64,000 nucleotides of DNA. Origin: Coniochaeta sp. PMI_546. Its lineage: Eukaryota > Ascomycota > Sordariomycetes > Coniochaetales > Coniochaetaceae. The stretch's first letter is position 1. Every line of letters begins with the position of its first letter. The position numbers were made by a program, and so were the translations under genes. Location: assembly GCA_021432605.1 (NCBI GenBank), contig MU271152.1, forward strand, positions 62,001-126,000, given 5' to 3'. A model generated the notes under the pieces. It saw nothing but the letters and a program-made list of their open reading frames with translations. It was not told where the DNA came from and searched no databases. Shown here one piece after another: positions 31,814-44,485 of this stretch.

Positions 31814-34800
31814 TCAGCTCACTGTCATCAACTGCATCCTGTGAGAGTCGACCGACGTCCTACTCAGCACCGTGCTGGAGCTGTGGCTCTTCGGTAACCG
31901 ACTCGATGGGCTCGACGGCGGCTCCGTGAAGACACGAGTGAAGGCCGGGCTTCCGTCAGCCAGCCGTGAGTGACGCTCCCTTCGTGGAGTCCCTGCCGGG
32001 CTCTGCGTAAGCACCTCGGCTCGGCGAACAATGTCTGAGAGGGAATCCCGAAGGTGGCTGGCCCGCTTGACAAGTTCCTGAAGACTGTTTGTATCGAAGA
32101 AGAGCTTCGACTGTGATGGTTTGACGGGCGATCGACGCCTGACAGGTTCCGCGGCACGCTGTTGCTGCATGGCTTCCATGACTATGGAGATCATGGCCGA
32201 GTCACGGGTGGAGTTCCTCGGCTGGTCCGGGGTCCGAGGTCGATAAGGAGAACCGCTTTCTTCAGACAATGGCCAGTTGTTTCCGAAGATATCATCCTCC
32301 GGGGAAAACACCGATCGGCGGCGCACTAGCTGGCGTTCCCGTACAACCGCGGTCTTGGACATTTCAGGCTCGTCAACCAAAAATGAGTTATACGAGGGTT
32401 TGCGTTCCAGGCTGCCTGCATCAAAGCCGTCATCCAGAAAGCGTTCGTCAATTGACGTGGCATCGAATTCATCGACGCGTTCCGTCGGTAATTGCAGGTC
32501 TTCGTCGTCTTCGTCGTCATCCGGCGCGGCCAGTTCGATAATGTTTTCTGCCTCTCTCCATTTCGCTGCAGAAGAACCATCAAGCATGTCAAGATCTTTA
32601 CCGTGCCGACACAGCCGCTTCAAATCGTTGACCAGCAATGACAACTCTCGAATTTGACCAGAGTGTACCTTGACAGTGTTCTGAATTGCCTGGATAGATG
32701 GGGGGACAACCATCGAAAAACTCGTGGTCGAGTCCTTTCCCCCAACCGGACCAACAATATCCTCACCCAGGTCGAAGTCCTCGTCCCAGTCCTCGCTTAC
32801 GTTTTTCGTGCCCATGCCCCAAGTTCCGAACTTCGGGACAACCTTGGATGTCTCGGCCGGATCTGGAACCACTGGTACACTTTGGCTTCGCACATGTGCT
32901 GCAACCGGACCCTTGCGGTTAGCAGGACGGCCTCCTCTCAAGTCCAGCTCCTGCTTGCCGTGCACAGTCTTCGGCCTAGGCGAATGTCCATCAACCTCGA
33001 ACTGCGAGATTGGCTCGCTCCAATCGAAAATGTTGCTCCGAGGGCGCTCCGAGAGAGTATCCGGGTAACGATCAGAACTGCTGTTGCCACTAATAGAAGC
33101 TAGTGCATGTCGAAGGTTGGGACTCGCCCTCTTCGAGTTCAACGAGCTCGTCGGCGGCGATAGGTGGTTGCTCAGCGCATTATCGTCATCCCGTGCCCAG
33201 TCGTCGTCGTCGTCATCGTCAAGTGACATTCGAGCAAAGTCAATGTGGGCCATTGACATGTCGCGGTCGAGTCTCAAACTTTTCTCCACGGGTCGATCGT
33301 CCAACTCGATGTCGGCCTGAGCATGGCTGGCTCTGATTGGTGTTGATATGCTCTCATCCTCCTCTAATATATTCGTGTCGACATCCCAAGACTGTCCAAG
33401 AATTTCCTGAATGGACAACCTCTTTGTCCTGCTGTTTCCGGCTGTGCTCGGCGGCGACTCGTCAAACATGGATTCCAGTGGTGTCTCTACAGTACGCAGT
33501 CGCACCGATGTCCCTGTGCGAAACGAGTCATACATTGTGTCGCTCCTGCCATCGGTATCGTCATCGTCGCCAGATGTAAAAAGATTCTCAAAATCGGAAC
33601 TAACGATGGTCGAGGCACGTTCACCTGATACGGCTCGACTCTGAGGCATGGATAGCTGGATATGCGCGCCTGCCGAAAGCGTCGCAGGCGCGTGCGACGG
33701 CCGACGGGAACCGGACGATGACGACGCTGTAGTTAGCCCTACTCGGGAGACGTCGACATTGAAACTTGAGAGGCGAGATAGTGGTGGTAGTGGGGAAGAG
33801 GAATTTCGTTTTCTGGCTTTTGGGTGGTAATTGGACGCAGGTTCGGGCTCCAATTGCTGGCGGGGCTGATGTGAGATAAATATTTGGTCCAACGCAACAG
33901 AAGCCTTGGACTGTGGTTGGCCTGAGACGGGCGATGTCGTTGTCGGGTCTGATACATTCCGCCTGCCAGCCAATTTGGCTTCACTGGATCCTCGTTTTGA
34001 CCGCCGTATGCTGCCAGTTTTGGAGATCCAAGTGGTCGGTGAGGTGAAGTGCATTGATATCGACCGCCGTACCCGCTTGGTCGGGGTTTCATCGGCAGAA
34101 ACAGGTGATCCATCCTTGGTGGTATCAGGGCTGTCGTCAATCATTCTGTAATCATCACGGTAGGCAGCGTCTTCCGGTCGTACTGCAGTGCGAGTTATCA
34201 GGGTGGAGGCCCTGACCAGATATGCACGAGGTTTGCCTCCAGAGGGTAGCTGCACCCGTTTGTTTGGCCCCGGTGCAACGCTCGAGTTGTCAGAACTGCC
34301 ACGGCCAATCCTCTTAATAGCTCGCGAATGGAAGAATGACGTCCAGCCAAGATTTTCTTGAGTATAAGCGGAATCCATCTCCACGGCAGGCAAGATCTCC
34401 TTCGGGCGTAGTTGCTGATCGAGGGAAAATCTAGGCGCATGGGGTGGGCCGGAAAACCCACCCTGGGCTTGGAACTGCTGCAAAGTGGCAGATCTCTGGT
34501 GGCTTGTCGCTGGTCGCCGTAGAGAAGGCATCTGGGATCTCGATCCTCGTCTCAAGACAGTCGCCGTGTTGTTACTCTGGTCAGATGTCCCCCGTTTGAC
34601 AAGTTTGTTAGGCGGTAATTGGGAGACTGCTGGCCCGTGTGGTGATAATATAGGAGCGCCAGAGCCGTGGGAGAAGAAAGACGGCGCATCAGGACCTATA
34701 CTCGAACGCGGGCTTCCATGTTGCGAGAGCGGGCGTATCGAAGAAAGTCGCTTCATCCACGACCCGTTGGATGATATCGAATCCCTAGTATTTTCTGCAA

Positions 34801-35357
34801 TTGGTCGTGCAGACAGGTCATTCTGCCTCATGAATGATTGCCTGCGGCTGGTCGTCTTTGGGGGCGTAAGTTGACTCTGAGACGGTCGTGGACGTGCAAA
34901 ACTTGGCGGATGTGAGAAGAGAGGGCTGGGTAATGGCTCGTCGAGATGTCGCGGGTTTTTGGACGGAAGATCTTCTGGGGGACTGTCGAATGCGGGGGAA
35001 TCGGCCTGCTTGGATGAAGTACGAGGACGTATGCTGCCAAAGTTTGAGGTCAACTTCCTCTTGTTCGAATCCGGTCGGCATTCTTGGGGTCCGTCGGGTT
35101 GGGCAAAGGCCAACCCAGCAGTCGCAGCGGCCACGATGGTACCAGTCCCTACGAGCTATATACTCATAGTTGTCAGCCTCAATCCAGAAAAGACCAATCG
35201 GAGGTCGGGTGTCGATCATAAGATCATTCGTCCCAAACAGTGACTGAACCGTTCTCTGAAGCTTCCCAACGGCAAAATTCCAGGTGCTCGTCCCCGGCCT
35301 GCTTGCTTCGGTTCAATTGAAGATGTGATAACGACTTACACTTGGTACAACCTCCAT
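31814..35357 (-). CDS. Large disordered fungal protein, function unknown
   Basis: Two-exon model, complement(join(31814..35155,35340..35357)), 1119 aa. The big exon is one open frame. The 18-nt first exon (MEVVPS) is inferred from an ATG followed by GTAAGT, and a GCTGACAA branch site 17 nt before TATATAG. The joined N-terminus MEVVPSLVGTGTIVAAATAG begins a short hydrophobic segment, perhaps a membrane anchor. Most of the rest is Ser/Pro/Arg-rich and probably disordered, with many possible phosphosites. More ordered-looking pieces are LGQSWDVDTNILEED, an acidic EDWDEDFDLGEDI (about residue 795), PPSIQAIQNTVKVHSGQIRE (about 823-855, likely helical) and a C-terminal helix NSLQELVKRASHLRDSL. I considered a Byr4/Bfa1-type GAP subunit because of the WDEDF motif but cannot support it. 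Exon 1 is the least certain part. Confidence 0.7.
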
Positions 35358-38300
35358 ATCGACAGCTTGCTATTGGCAAGGAGCCGCCTCTGACAACAAG
35401 GAGGCAAGGGGGAACTCGGAGTTTGCAAAGGTCGTCGTTCGCATCGTCAGTCCATCACAGGTGGAGCGTATTTGATGTGAGGGACCATGGAAATGTGGTC
35501 GAGAGCCCAGCCACAGAGTTGAGAGAGCGTTGCTCTTCCCAACACAGGACGATGGCCTTCTGGATCTCGTGGTAGGAGGTTGTCGAGAGGCGTGGAAGCA
35601 AAGGATGACCTCAGCTGCTCGAGACGAGGTTGTGGACGCGGTTGGCACTCTGAGAGATTGGCCGTCGTTAGCGGCAAGTTTGGGAAGAGGAAATCACCGA
35701 GAAACACCAGAGAGCATGCCTTTGCGGGCTTGGAGAATGATCCCAGACCTGGCAAGTAGCAAAGTCGCGAGACAAGAGTGGAAATTGTAGAATGCCAATG
35801 CCCAAAATGGACGAGGTTCTCTCCCCAATGGGCAGAAAGTACGTACCGAATGGACAAGAGCGAGGCCGTCTCCGCTTCAAGTTCCAGATAAACAGTGGGA
35901 AAAAAGCAAAAACAAACCAATGCCCGACCAGAAGACGAAGAGAATAAAACAAAACAACCCAGCTTCTCTCTCCACTGCGTGCAATGAGCGACACAAACCG
36001 AGTCGAGCTGTCAGGTAAAGTTTAAAAAAAGAGGGGAGGAGAGTCTCGGGACTCGTGTGCCAGGCCAAGCAGGCTTGTGGTTGTTTTGGCGTGTCAAGCA
36101 CGACACCACCATAGAGCAAGGTACGTATTGAGTATTGATTGTTGCAGCACGTCAACAGCCAGGTGAGTGGAGAGGGCCAGGTACGTACCGGCCACCCACA
36201 GCGGAGTGATTTACACGCTAATCTTGGCCTGCTTGAACTGCGCTAACACGTCCGGCTAAGTCCACTGGCTGATCAAGGCCAGGGCGAGCTGACATCGCGT
36301 TAGCACGACCGTACAGTCGACGCTAATGTGCGGCACGGAGGGCGATGACCACGATTGTCTGCTGTGTTTTGCAGCAAAGTCAACGTCAACCGACACACTG
36401 TGGCTCTTTTGCTCCATTTAACTTGCAGACTAGGGCGGTCCTATTGCCTTGGTTTTCCCAAGCCTCTGGCGCTCCTTCCAAATCTAACAGACGATAGACG
36501 ACAACATCATTTACCGATGGGGGCGGGAGCGTACCGTATGAGACGTTCCTGAGACCCGACGTCTCTGCCTTTGGGTTAGCATCGGGCGTGCTCGCCGTCT
36601 CTCGTCATCGCCCGGACACCAGCCTTCAAGGAACTTTCAAGTTGCGCGAGTAAAGGTATCTGACTATGGGAGATGCACGACCACAAATGCTTGCTCCGAC
36701 GTCGACGGAGCATCTTCTGCTAATTGCGGGACCACAGTGGTGCACCCACTCACCACAGTAGGCACAGCTACCACAGTACGTACCTGTACCTCGTAGGTGT
36801 GCTGTGTAAGGCAAGCTTCGGCCTCCCCACGAACGCCCTCATTTGATCGACGTTTTTGTTTTCCTACGAGCGATCAAGCACGTTCATGGTACGCCATTTC
36901 GAGGCGTTCTAATCTAACCACCTTTCCCTGTCTGGGCAGTGTGCAATGAGTGTTCACGAGCCACCTTTGTCTCCATTTGACCGCTTATTACTACACACAA
37001 TACATAGTACGTACATCCCTCCTTTCATCCTCAAGGGCCCCCGAGGGATCGATCTCACCCGCTTTGTTAGCGTGGATGAGCTGAGAATTATCATTCGCCT
37101 CGGCCTCGGTCAAGCCCCTGGAAACGCAATCAATAACGTGCCATGAAGCCGCCTAAAGGTATCTATCGCAGGGGATTCCACGGACAATAGGGCAGGGGTT
37201 AGTGGACGTGCGGGCGCTGCACTCATCCTTCCGAGCAGTAAAAAGCCCTGATACCGGAGATTCAACTCACCAGAACCTGCTAGGAACATGCTTGGTTGTG
37301 ATGTGGCAACGTACACTTTCTCGGCCGAGCCATTTGATTCTTCAGTGACAACCATACTATGTGACAGGAGAACCAGTGCGAGCCGCTGATCTTGACTGTC
37401 ATGTTCTGCATTGGGTATCAAAGAAGCCACTCATGTATACAAGCAAATCCGCATCCACGACATCCTCTAGCCCCTGATATTCATACGTTCGTGGCCTCAA
37501 CTCTCCCACCGTCTCCCATACTGTTACTGCTGTGTAAGCCCATCTCTCTTTGCAGCTTGTTCTCGGATTTCCCATCGCTCTTTTATGTGAGACAAGGGAT
37601 TCGCCTCATGGATGCGGCGAGCGACAGACTCTGTCCCGCATTTTGTCCCCGCAAGCCCTGACCGAGCAAACTGCTGCTCTCATGTCGGATCCTGGGCCTC
37701 GATGCACTCTTGCGTTTTCGAGCTTGATCATTCTTCCGGGTAGAGACAAAATTTTGCTTTACTTTCCCCTTTGGAGTCACTCGTCTGTCGAGTCAGCAAC
37801 CGTAACTTTTATCACACTGACCCGATAGGGGCCAAGAGGGCGGCCTGTTACGAAGCCACTTATATCACAGCAAGCATATGTATAACACCGCTACCCCAAG
37901 TCATGAGCCGATATTGCATTCGGCCAGAATGCTTGTATTGAGCCGTACGAGAACCAGACATACGGTTGCTATCCGTAGGCGCGTGCCCACTCTTGTCGTT
38001 GGCTTGGATTCGGGAGATTTGAACCTGGAGTTTCGAGAGACTCATGGCATCGTCAACAGTATCCATGGAGGTTTTGGTTGATAGCTCTATCTTCACCTGA
38101 TATCGACCGTACTTCGTACTTGCACACCCAGCAATGCTGTCCTTACTTCGCTTCTTTCTTGATTTTATTCTTATTGAAATTCTATCGTTCGAGGCCATCT
38201 TTTTGGGCCACTTAGCCTCGCTTCTCCTTGCTGCTGCCACACCTCGCATCGTGCATTGAGGCTGGTCGATCAAGATCGTCTGGTGTCGCTTCCGAATATA

Positions 38301-41300
38301 CATCGGCAGGGGTCCTTGGATGAGGAATCCAATCGTACGGAGTTTCAAACCAGAACCCAGCTACCATGGATCGCAGCATGACCGGTGCTTGGCCGACATG
38401 TCCGGCCTTGACACGTCGTGTGTTGGCTGACAGCATTAGACATCTTTAGTGTTGTCTGTAACAGGTTTGCCTTTGACGACACCTCACTACTCCTGTTGTG
38501 ACACTGTTAACATGTCTGACGTCGGGCTCATCACGTCTATCAACCGGCAATACAAGCAGGCCTTACACTGCCTGCTCGCGTCCCGGGTCAGAAAATATTC
38601 CTCCATCTGCAGGGAAACGCCGATACTGTGCCCAAGCTTGTCTCTTGAATATAACTGAAAACTTGTCAAAACCTGAGCTGACCACTTGGGTTCCGTCACA
38701 GCAGATATGCTATATTTGCCCCGCGCCGTCCCCACGCTGCCACCTGCCGTTGAGGCTTCATCCTTTCCAGCCTATATTGTCTGCCTTCTCCGTGGGGCGC
38801 CACCGTGTCGTTTCCTGTATACGACCGCCTCGACAGGGAGTCTATTAATCATAGCTATGGTCAGTTCGCTCTGTTTTGTTGCACAAGTTGCCGTTTTGTT
38901 GCCCGCCCTCTGCTCTGCCGCTGGGCTGTGCTTCATTCACCCTCGTGGATCTTTCTGAGGTGGGTTGCCGGAGTTTGAGCCGGACGGGAACTACGTGCAC
39001 CTTGCCGTCACCGGGTGGAATGTAGACGAGTCGATGCTTCTCCTTACCTATGACTCTCCAGAAGAGGCTGCGATACGAAAATTGTCCCTTCTCAATCTGT
39101 GCTATGTTCCGCCAGCCAACACAAGTCTATCTCTGTCTCGGCTTGGAGGCCGTACATATGTTACCTAACAACATTCGTCCAATCCAATCCCGTCGTGGGC
39201 GCTATGGCTGGAGTGAGGCGTTTTTGACGAACTTCGAGAAACTCTAGATCGACTGGTCTCTGCCTTGTCCTTCTCGGCGGCACCGTCGTACATGACCCGT
39301 TCTTTGTGGTACAAGACATACGTCCATCCCCTTTGCTGCACAAGACAAGTGCTGTCGAGCTCTCAGCCGAACATCGGACGGCGGAATGTGGGACAGCTTC
39401 ATCAGAGCCAGCATCATCAGAATACCATGTCACAGTGCCTCACGATGGATCACAGTGATGCTTTTTCGTCAGCTGATTCAAGAGCCTCTCGGTGTAGCTG
39501 ATCCATCTTGGGCTAGAGCGATGGTTTTAGACGTCAGCCCGCGTATCAGAGAGACCGCGGGCAGAGACACAAGCAGCACTTATAAATGGGCAGCTTCAAG
39601 GTGAATACTATTCAAAGGCCCTGGCTGTATGGACCCTGAATTTGGGCATTCTTCCAGACAGAGTGGTTAGGGATGGAAACCTGCTTGGGCCAGCTTTCAT
39701 GCGGGCACAAGGAGAGACCAGGCTACTGGATATCATTTTCGTTAACAGGGTCTTGCCTGTCAAAGAGCGTCCAGTTGCCGCCAACTTCGGACTCTACGGC
39801 GCTGCAGAATAGAACAAAAGCTGGCCATAAATGCCTCTCAACCCTCTTTCGTTATCATCTACAAGATACATCAGTCACTGCCTTTCGGGGCCGGTGGCCT
39901 GTTGTTGCCTCCAATCCCTCTTGGTGTGATTCATACGAGGACCACTGGAAAATCTACACACCACGCCTCTGCACCTCCATTACCAATAGATTTTCCATGG
40001 CTAAAAACAGCCTGCCAGGCCGGGTAGCTTGAAAACGAGCTCGAACATCAATGCCAAGTTCCATGCACACTTTCCAGGTTAGTTGCATGCGGCAGGAAGT
40101 ATTCTCAGATCCTCTCCATGCGCCCCTCTTCTCCCAATAGCGCCAGGTTTCGTAAGCCGAACGCCCGGCAACGCAGCGGGAAATAAGCACGTAGACGGAA
40201 GTTGGAGGAGCGGTGGCTTCAGCTTTCGGCCAGGGAATAAGGGTCCGTAGGGGGATCAGAATCCCAAAACTTCACCTTCCCTGGTTTCTCCAGATATCAA
40301 CCCAGGAGCGTTACCCCCTTACGGAAGACATCCGACCGAGACAGACCTGAGGACCTGGTCCTGATTCCCAACAGCAACATTGACCGGTCTCAAAACCATA
40401 ATCAGAGCTTAGGACGGAGCGCAACTCAATGTGACTTACTTGTTTAAGAGCATGCCGGATTGACGCCTAAAATCTCCTCTTCCTTAATCCGAATCCGACA
40501 CCACCACGGGGCTGACTGAGGTGCTGCTGGTTGGTGCCGCCTGTCCCCTGCCCTCAATCTCAGCTAGCTGCAGTCCTTGCAGGGAGAGCAGAAGTTCCCT
40601 GTCAGCAATTCTGGCAACCAGCATTTGCGGTGCAAGCGGTGGAGATATGATACACCATCCAGATTCTGATGCCCTACGGTCGGGGACCAACAGGCCAGGA
40701 ACCCCGGACTGATCTTCAATGCATGTTGGAAGCTTCAAAAAAGTATATCCGTAATCGTTCTAAAACTAAAATCGGCGGTTTTGCATTGCGATTGGCTGGG
40801 GTCCACCAAGGTAACTGCCCACTTTCTCAAAGGCAGCCCCGCGACGCGTTCTTATTGGTCAGAAATTCGCGAACACGCTGTGTGGAAACTTTCCTGTCGC
40901 GTCACTAAATCGCGTCACGTCTGCCCAGAGCTATCAGGGCTGTGACACGGACCCACATTGAATCTTGGAGAATATACATACCGTGGTTATCAACGCTCAA
41001 GCATGGGACTTCGACCACTGCCTGACCTGCATGTCGCCTCAAGGAGCAGTCGGCGGAAGAGACGCTAGATGTGATCCGCTTGCTCTTTGCAGCGTTTCAA
41101 GATTCAGTGGCCGCGGAGAGGTGCTTTGGGTTCGTATTGCCGTCATTCTGTAGGACCTCTTCGCAACAGTCCCATAACCCATAATGCAGCTGTTTGACTT
41201 GAGGACTTCAACTCTGCTCCAGTGAAGAGAAGAATATCGAAAGCGACTACTTGACGTGTGTCTGCTATCAGCGGTTCGTCATGCTGCTTGCAACTTACAA

Positions 41301-41670
41301 GGCTTGATGTTAGCGTTGTTCACCTTACGCTACTTCATATCGTGCTTGATGCGAATGTGAGAGACGCAGACGATGATGTCGATTGTCGAACCCGAATCCC
41401 ACCAGATCAATGTGGGGCGGTAATCTCAAACTCGCGAAACGACGAATGAGGAAGCGCGGGGTTGAGTGCACGAGCCTGAGCCGGATATGCCCCGCTTGAG
41501 CCGGCGACGGAGACTTCCGTTCACCGACCAAAATTTCCAACCTCACCTGGCGGTGATATCAGAAGTGAAGCTTGAAAAGGTCGTGAAAGAGAAGCATACT
41601 TTCACCGTCGAGGAAGCTATCGCAGCGCCGGCCATCCCTGTAGCTTCTGCACTTCCAGATTCTCGTCAAG
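35358..41670. other. 6.3-kb region without recognisable genes
   Basis: No ORF here carries a recognisable domain. The longest plausible open stretches are a minus-strand 162-codon frame at 37860-38348 and an 84-codon minus frame at 40484-40738; neither is family-like. A near-perfect inverted repeat built around GGTACGTACC lies at 36176-36194, and CGTACCTGTACC-type words lie near 36775-36795. Base composition is similar to the rest of the window, so there is no sign of RIP. The last 200 bp are the probable leader of GCN20. Confidence 0.45.
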
Positions 41671-41885
41671 ATGGATTCCGAAATCAGAACTCTGATCCCG
41701 AACATCGACCCGGTCGTGTCAGAGTACTCAGTCGGCTATCTGACCCATGCTTCCACCGCCTGGTCCGGAGACGACGAGGCGTCAGGAGAGTCACCCCTTT
41801 CCGAAGCCGCTTCAGCAGTTACCGATATCCTCGTTTCCGCCGCTGGCGATGCGTCCGTGCAAGACCAGATCCGGCAGCTGGTTGA
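41487..41885 (+). promoter_or_regulatory. Candidate overlapping uORF at GCN20
   Basis: An ATG at 41487 opens a 132-codon frame that runs across the GCN20 start (41671) in another frame and ends at 41885. A shorter uORF (ATG 41447) ends at 41498. If the transcript starts upstream of 41447, both would reduce initiation at GCN20. Transcription start is unknown, so these may simply be promoter sequence. Confidence 0.3.
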
Positions 41886-43923
41886 GAAATGGGTGGACAG
41901 GTACATGGCTGCAAACGGCGGCAGCGCGGAGAGGAGGGCCCCTGTAATCAGGCGCCTCGACCAGACCATTCAGGTCAGCTCCCAGCGAAACATGTCTTCC
42001 ACCCTCGCCGTGGCAACGAGCGGCGGCGTGGACCTCGAACAGGCCAACGCAAGGAAAGTCGAGTCGAAGGTCGACAAGAAGAAGCTAGAGAAGGCAGAAA
42101 GGAAGATTGCGGCCAAGCAGAGCAAGAAGACGTTCAAGACTGTGGAGTATGAGGCTTCGAGGCTGCTGAACCAGGTAGACGAGAACCAGTCGTACGAAGA
42201 GTTCTACATGGCAGTCAACCCGCTGCAGATGGGCGCAGGTGCTGGTGGCAAGAGCAAGGATATCAAGATTGACAATACCGACGTGTCCATTGGAGGTTTG
42301 AGAATTCTGCAGGATACCACGTTGACTCTTTCTTACGGACACCGGTACGGTCTTGTTGGTCACAACGGTGTGGGTAAATCGACACTTCTTCGGGCACTGG
42401 CGCGGAGAGAAGTACCTATCCCGCCGCATATCTCCATCCTCCACGTTGAGCAGGAGATTACCGGCGATGACACACCCGCTCTGCAGGCTGTCCTTGACGC
42501 CGATGTGTGGCGCAAGGTCCTCATAAAGGAGCAAGCCGAACTCATTCAGAAGCTAGCGGACATTGATTCTCAGCGGAAATCCCTGGCAGACACCTCTGCT
42601 GATGCCGCAAGACTCGACAAGGAGAGTGAGGCACTTGATACGAGACTAGGCGATATCCAGGCTAAACTAGCCGAGATGGAGTCGGACAAGGCCGAGCCCA
42701 GGGCGGCCAGTATTCTAGCCGGTCTCGGATTCTCGCCGGAGCGCCAGCAGTTCGCAACAAAGACATTCTCCGGAGGTTGGCGTATGCGTCTCGCTCTTGC
42801 TAGAGCCTTGTTCTGCGAGCCTGATCTGCTACTACTCGACGAGCCGTCCAACATGTTGGACGTCCCCTCTATCACCTTCTTATCAAATTATCTTCAAAGC
42901 TATCCCAGTACAGTTCTGGTCGTGTCTCACGACAGGGCATTCCTCAACGAAGTCGCTACAGATATCATCCATCAACATTCGCAGCGGCTCGACTACTACA
43001 GAGGAGCCAACTTCGACGCCTTCTACGCCACAAGAGAGGAGCGGAAGAAGACGGCGAAGCGGGAGTACGAAAACCAGATGGCTGTGCGCGCACATTTGCA
43101 AGCGTTTATCGACAAGTTCCGCTACAATGCTGCCAAGTCATCCGAAGCGCAGTCTCGCATCAAGAAGCTGGAGAAGATGCCTGTCCTCGAGCCCCCAGAG
43201 GCCGAATACAGCGTCAAGTTCAGGTTCCCCGAAGTCGAGAAACTGTCGCCGCCGATCGTACAGATGACCGACGTCACTTTCGGATATACCAAAGACAAGA
43301 TTCTCCTCAGGAACGTGGACCTAGACGTGCAGCTCGACTCTCGGATCGGCATTGTCGGACCCAACGGTGCGGGTAAAACGACAGTGCTCAAGCTTCTAAT
43401 CGGTAAGCTCACGCCGACGTCGGGTCTCATCAGCCAGAACCCCCGGCTGCGTATCGGCTTCTTCGCTCAGCATCACGTCGACGCGCTCGATCTCAACACC
43501 AGCGCCGTCAGTTTCATGGCGAGGGAATACCCCGGCAAAACAGATGAGGAATATCGGAGACAGCTGGGCGCTTTTGGCATCACTGGCACGACGGGCCTGC
43601 AGAAGATGGAGGTGCTGTCCGGTGGTCAGAAGTCGCGCGTGGCGTTTGCCTGTCTGGCGCTGACGAATCCACACATTCTGGTACTTGACGAGCCGTCCAA
43701 TCACTTGGATATCGAGGCCATGGACGCGCTTGCGGATGCGTTGAACGAGTTCCAAGGCGGTGTGCTGATGGTGTCTCACGATGTGACGATGTTGCAGAAT
43801 GTGTGTAAGTCATTGTGGGTGTGTGATAACGGCACGGTGGAGAAGTTTCCTGGCGATGTACAGGCGTATAAGAAGAGGATTGCTGCTCAGGCTGACGCTG
43901 CTGGCGTGGTCAAGGCACACTAG
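41671..43923 (+). CDS. GCN20: ABC-F ATPase GCN20
   Basis: Single-exon 750-aa ORF, the usual Gcn20 length. Gcn20 binds Gcn1 and the ribosome and is needed to activate the kinase Gcn2 on uncharged tRNA, which raises GCN4/CPC1 translation. It has an N-terminal helical region (residues about 1-190, with the KVDKKKLEKAERKIAAKQ stretch) and two ABC domains without membrane segments. ABC1 has Walker A GHNGVGKST (about 230), signature FSGGWRMRLALARAL (about 366) and Walker B LLLLDEPSNMLD. The ABC-F linker RRKK-type region (TREERKKTAKREYENQ) follows. ABC2 has Walker A GPNGAGKTT (about 563), signature LSGGQKSRVAFA (about 648) and Walker B ILVLDEPSNHLD. The ATG lies in a good context (AAGATGG). Confidence 0.95.
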   Translation: MDSEIRTLIPNIDPVVSEYSVGYLTHASTAWSGDDEASGESPLSEAASAVTDILVSAAGDASVQDQIRQLVEKWVDRYMAANGGSAERRAPVIRRLDQTIQVSSQRNMSSTLAVATSGGVDLEQANARKVESKVDKKKLEKAERKIAAKQSKKTFKTVEYEASRLLNQVDENQSYEEFYMAVNPLQMGAGAGGKSKDIKIDNTDVSIGGLRILQDTTLTLSYGHRYGLVGHNGVGKSTLLRALARREVPIPPHISILHVEQEITGDDTPALQAVLDADVWRKVLIKEQAELIQKLADIDSQRKSLADTSADAARLDKESEALDTRLGDIQAKLAEMESDKAEPRAASILAGLGFSPERQQFATKTFSGGWRMRLALARALFCEPDLLLLDEPSNMLDVPSITFLSNYLQSYPSTVLVVSHDRAFLNEVATDIIHQHSQRLDYYRGANFDAFYATREERKKTAKREYENQMAVRAHLQAFIDKFRYNAAKSSEAQSRIKKLEKMPVLEPPEAEYSVKFRFPEVEKLSPPIVQMTDVTFGYTKDKILLRNVDLDVQLDSRIGIVGPNGAGKTTVLKLLIGKLTPTSGLISQNPRLRIGFFAQHHVDALDLNTSAVSFMAREYPGKTDEEYRRQLGAFGITGTTGLQKMEVLSGGQKSRVAFACLALTNPHILVLDEPSNHLDIEAMDALADALNEFQGGVLMVSHDVTMLQNVCKSLWVCDNGTVEKFPGDVQAYKKRIAAQADAAGVVKAH

Positions 43924-44485
43924 AGTCGTTATGGACTATAGATAGATAAAAAAGGCCGTACAAATTCTCAAACATGATTGTGTCCACTTATGACTATCCT
44001 AACGTGATTTAACGTCTAACCATGACAGATAAGACACAAATGTTGTCCTGCCTTGTGCTTGAGTGTCAAGTACTACAGTAGAACTCAGTTCGTTGATCAT
44101 GCCTCGGAGGTTTGAGGTTATCGCAAACTGGTCAGGTGACCTGTCAACACCTGACACAGGAGGTACCCCGCGCATTTTGAGGGAAAGTGCCGTTGGCCAA
44201 TGCTTTTTCACGCTAGAAGTAAACAAGCAAGCGCGCCAGGGGTCGCAGGGACCAACTTCCCCACCTTGCAGCTTCCCTTTTGGTGGTGCCTGGCTTCACT
44301 CAAGCGGTGAAGGCACTCGCTTCATTTCTCCTCCCAAAAATCAACAAAATCTCCCTCTTGCAACATTCCACCACTACCCATCCACAACATCCCTGACCTG
44401 AGCCTCGCCCGGTTTCGCAACTCCTTCATCTCGCTTTTTTTTCCATCAGCAAGCCTTTTCTGCGAAGCTTTTACCTACCTTCAAG
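43924..44485. other. Beta-tubulin promoter region
   Basis: About 560 bp between GCN20 and the tubulin gene. The final 150 bp are strongly pyrimidine-rich (CTCCCTCTTGC, CTTTTTTTTCC), as in highly expressed fungal promoters and leaders. No other element was identified. Confidence 0.5.

Noticed and set aside
31814-35357. Assignment of the large minus-strand protein as Byr4/Bfa1
   Set aside because: Only a WDEDF-type acidic motif is shared; the conserved C-terminal segment I associate with Bfa1 (MILDEQNLRW) is not seen.
37995-38035. B-box-like GGTTCAAATCTCC on the minus strand
   Set aside because: Flanking bases cannot form the T stem, and no A-box or acceptor stem is present.
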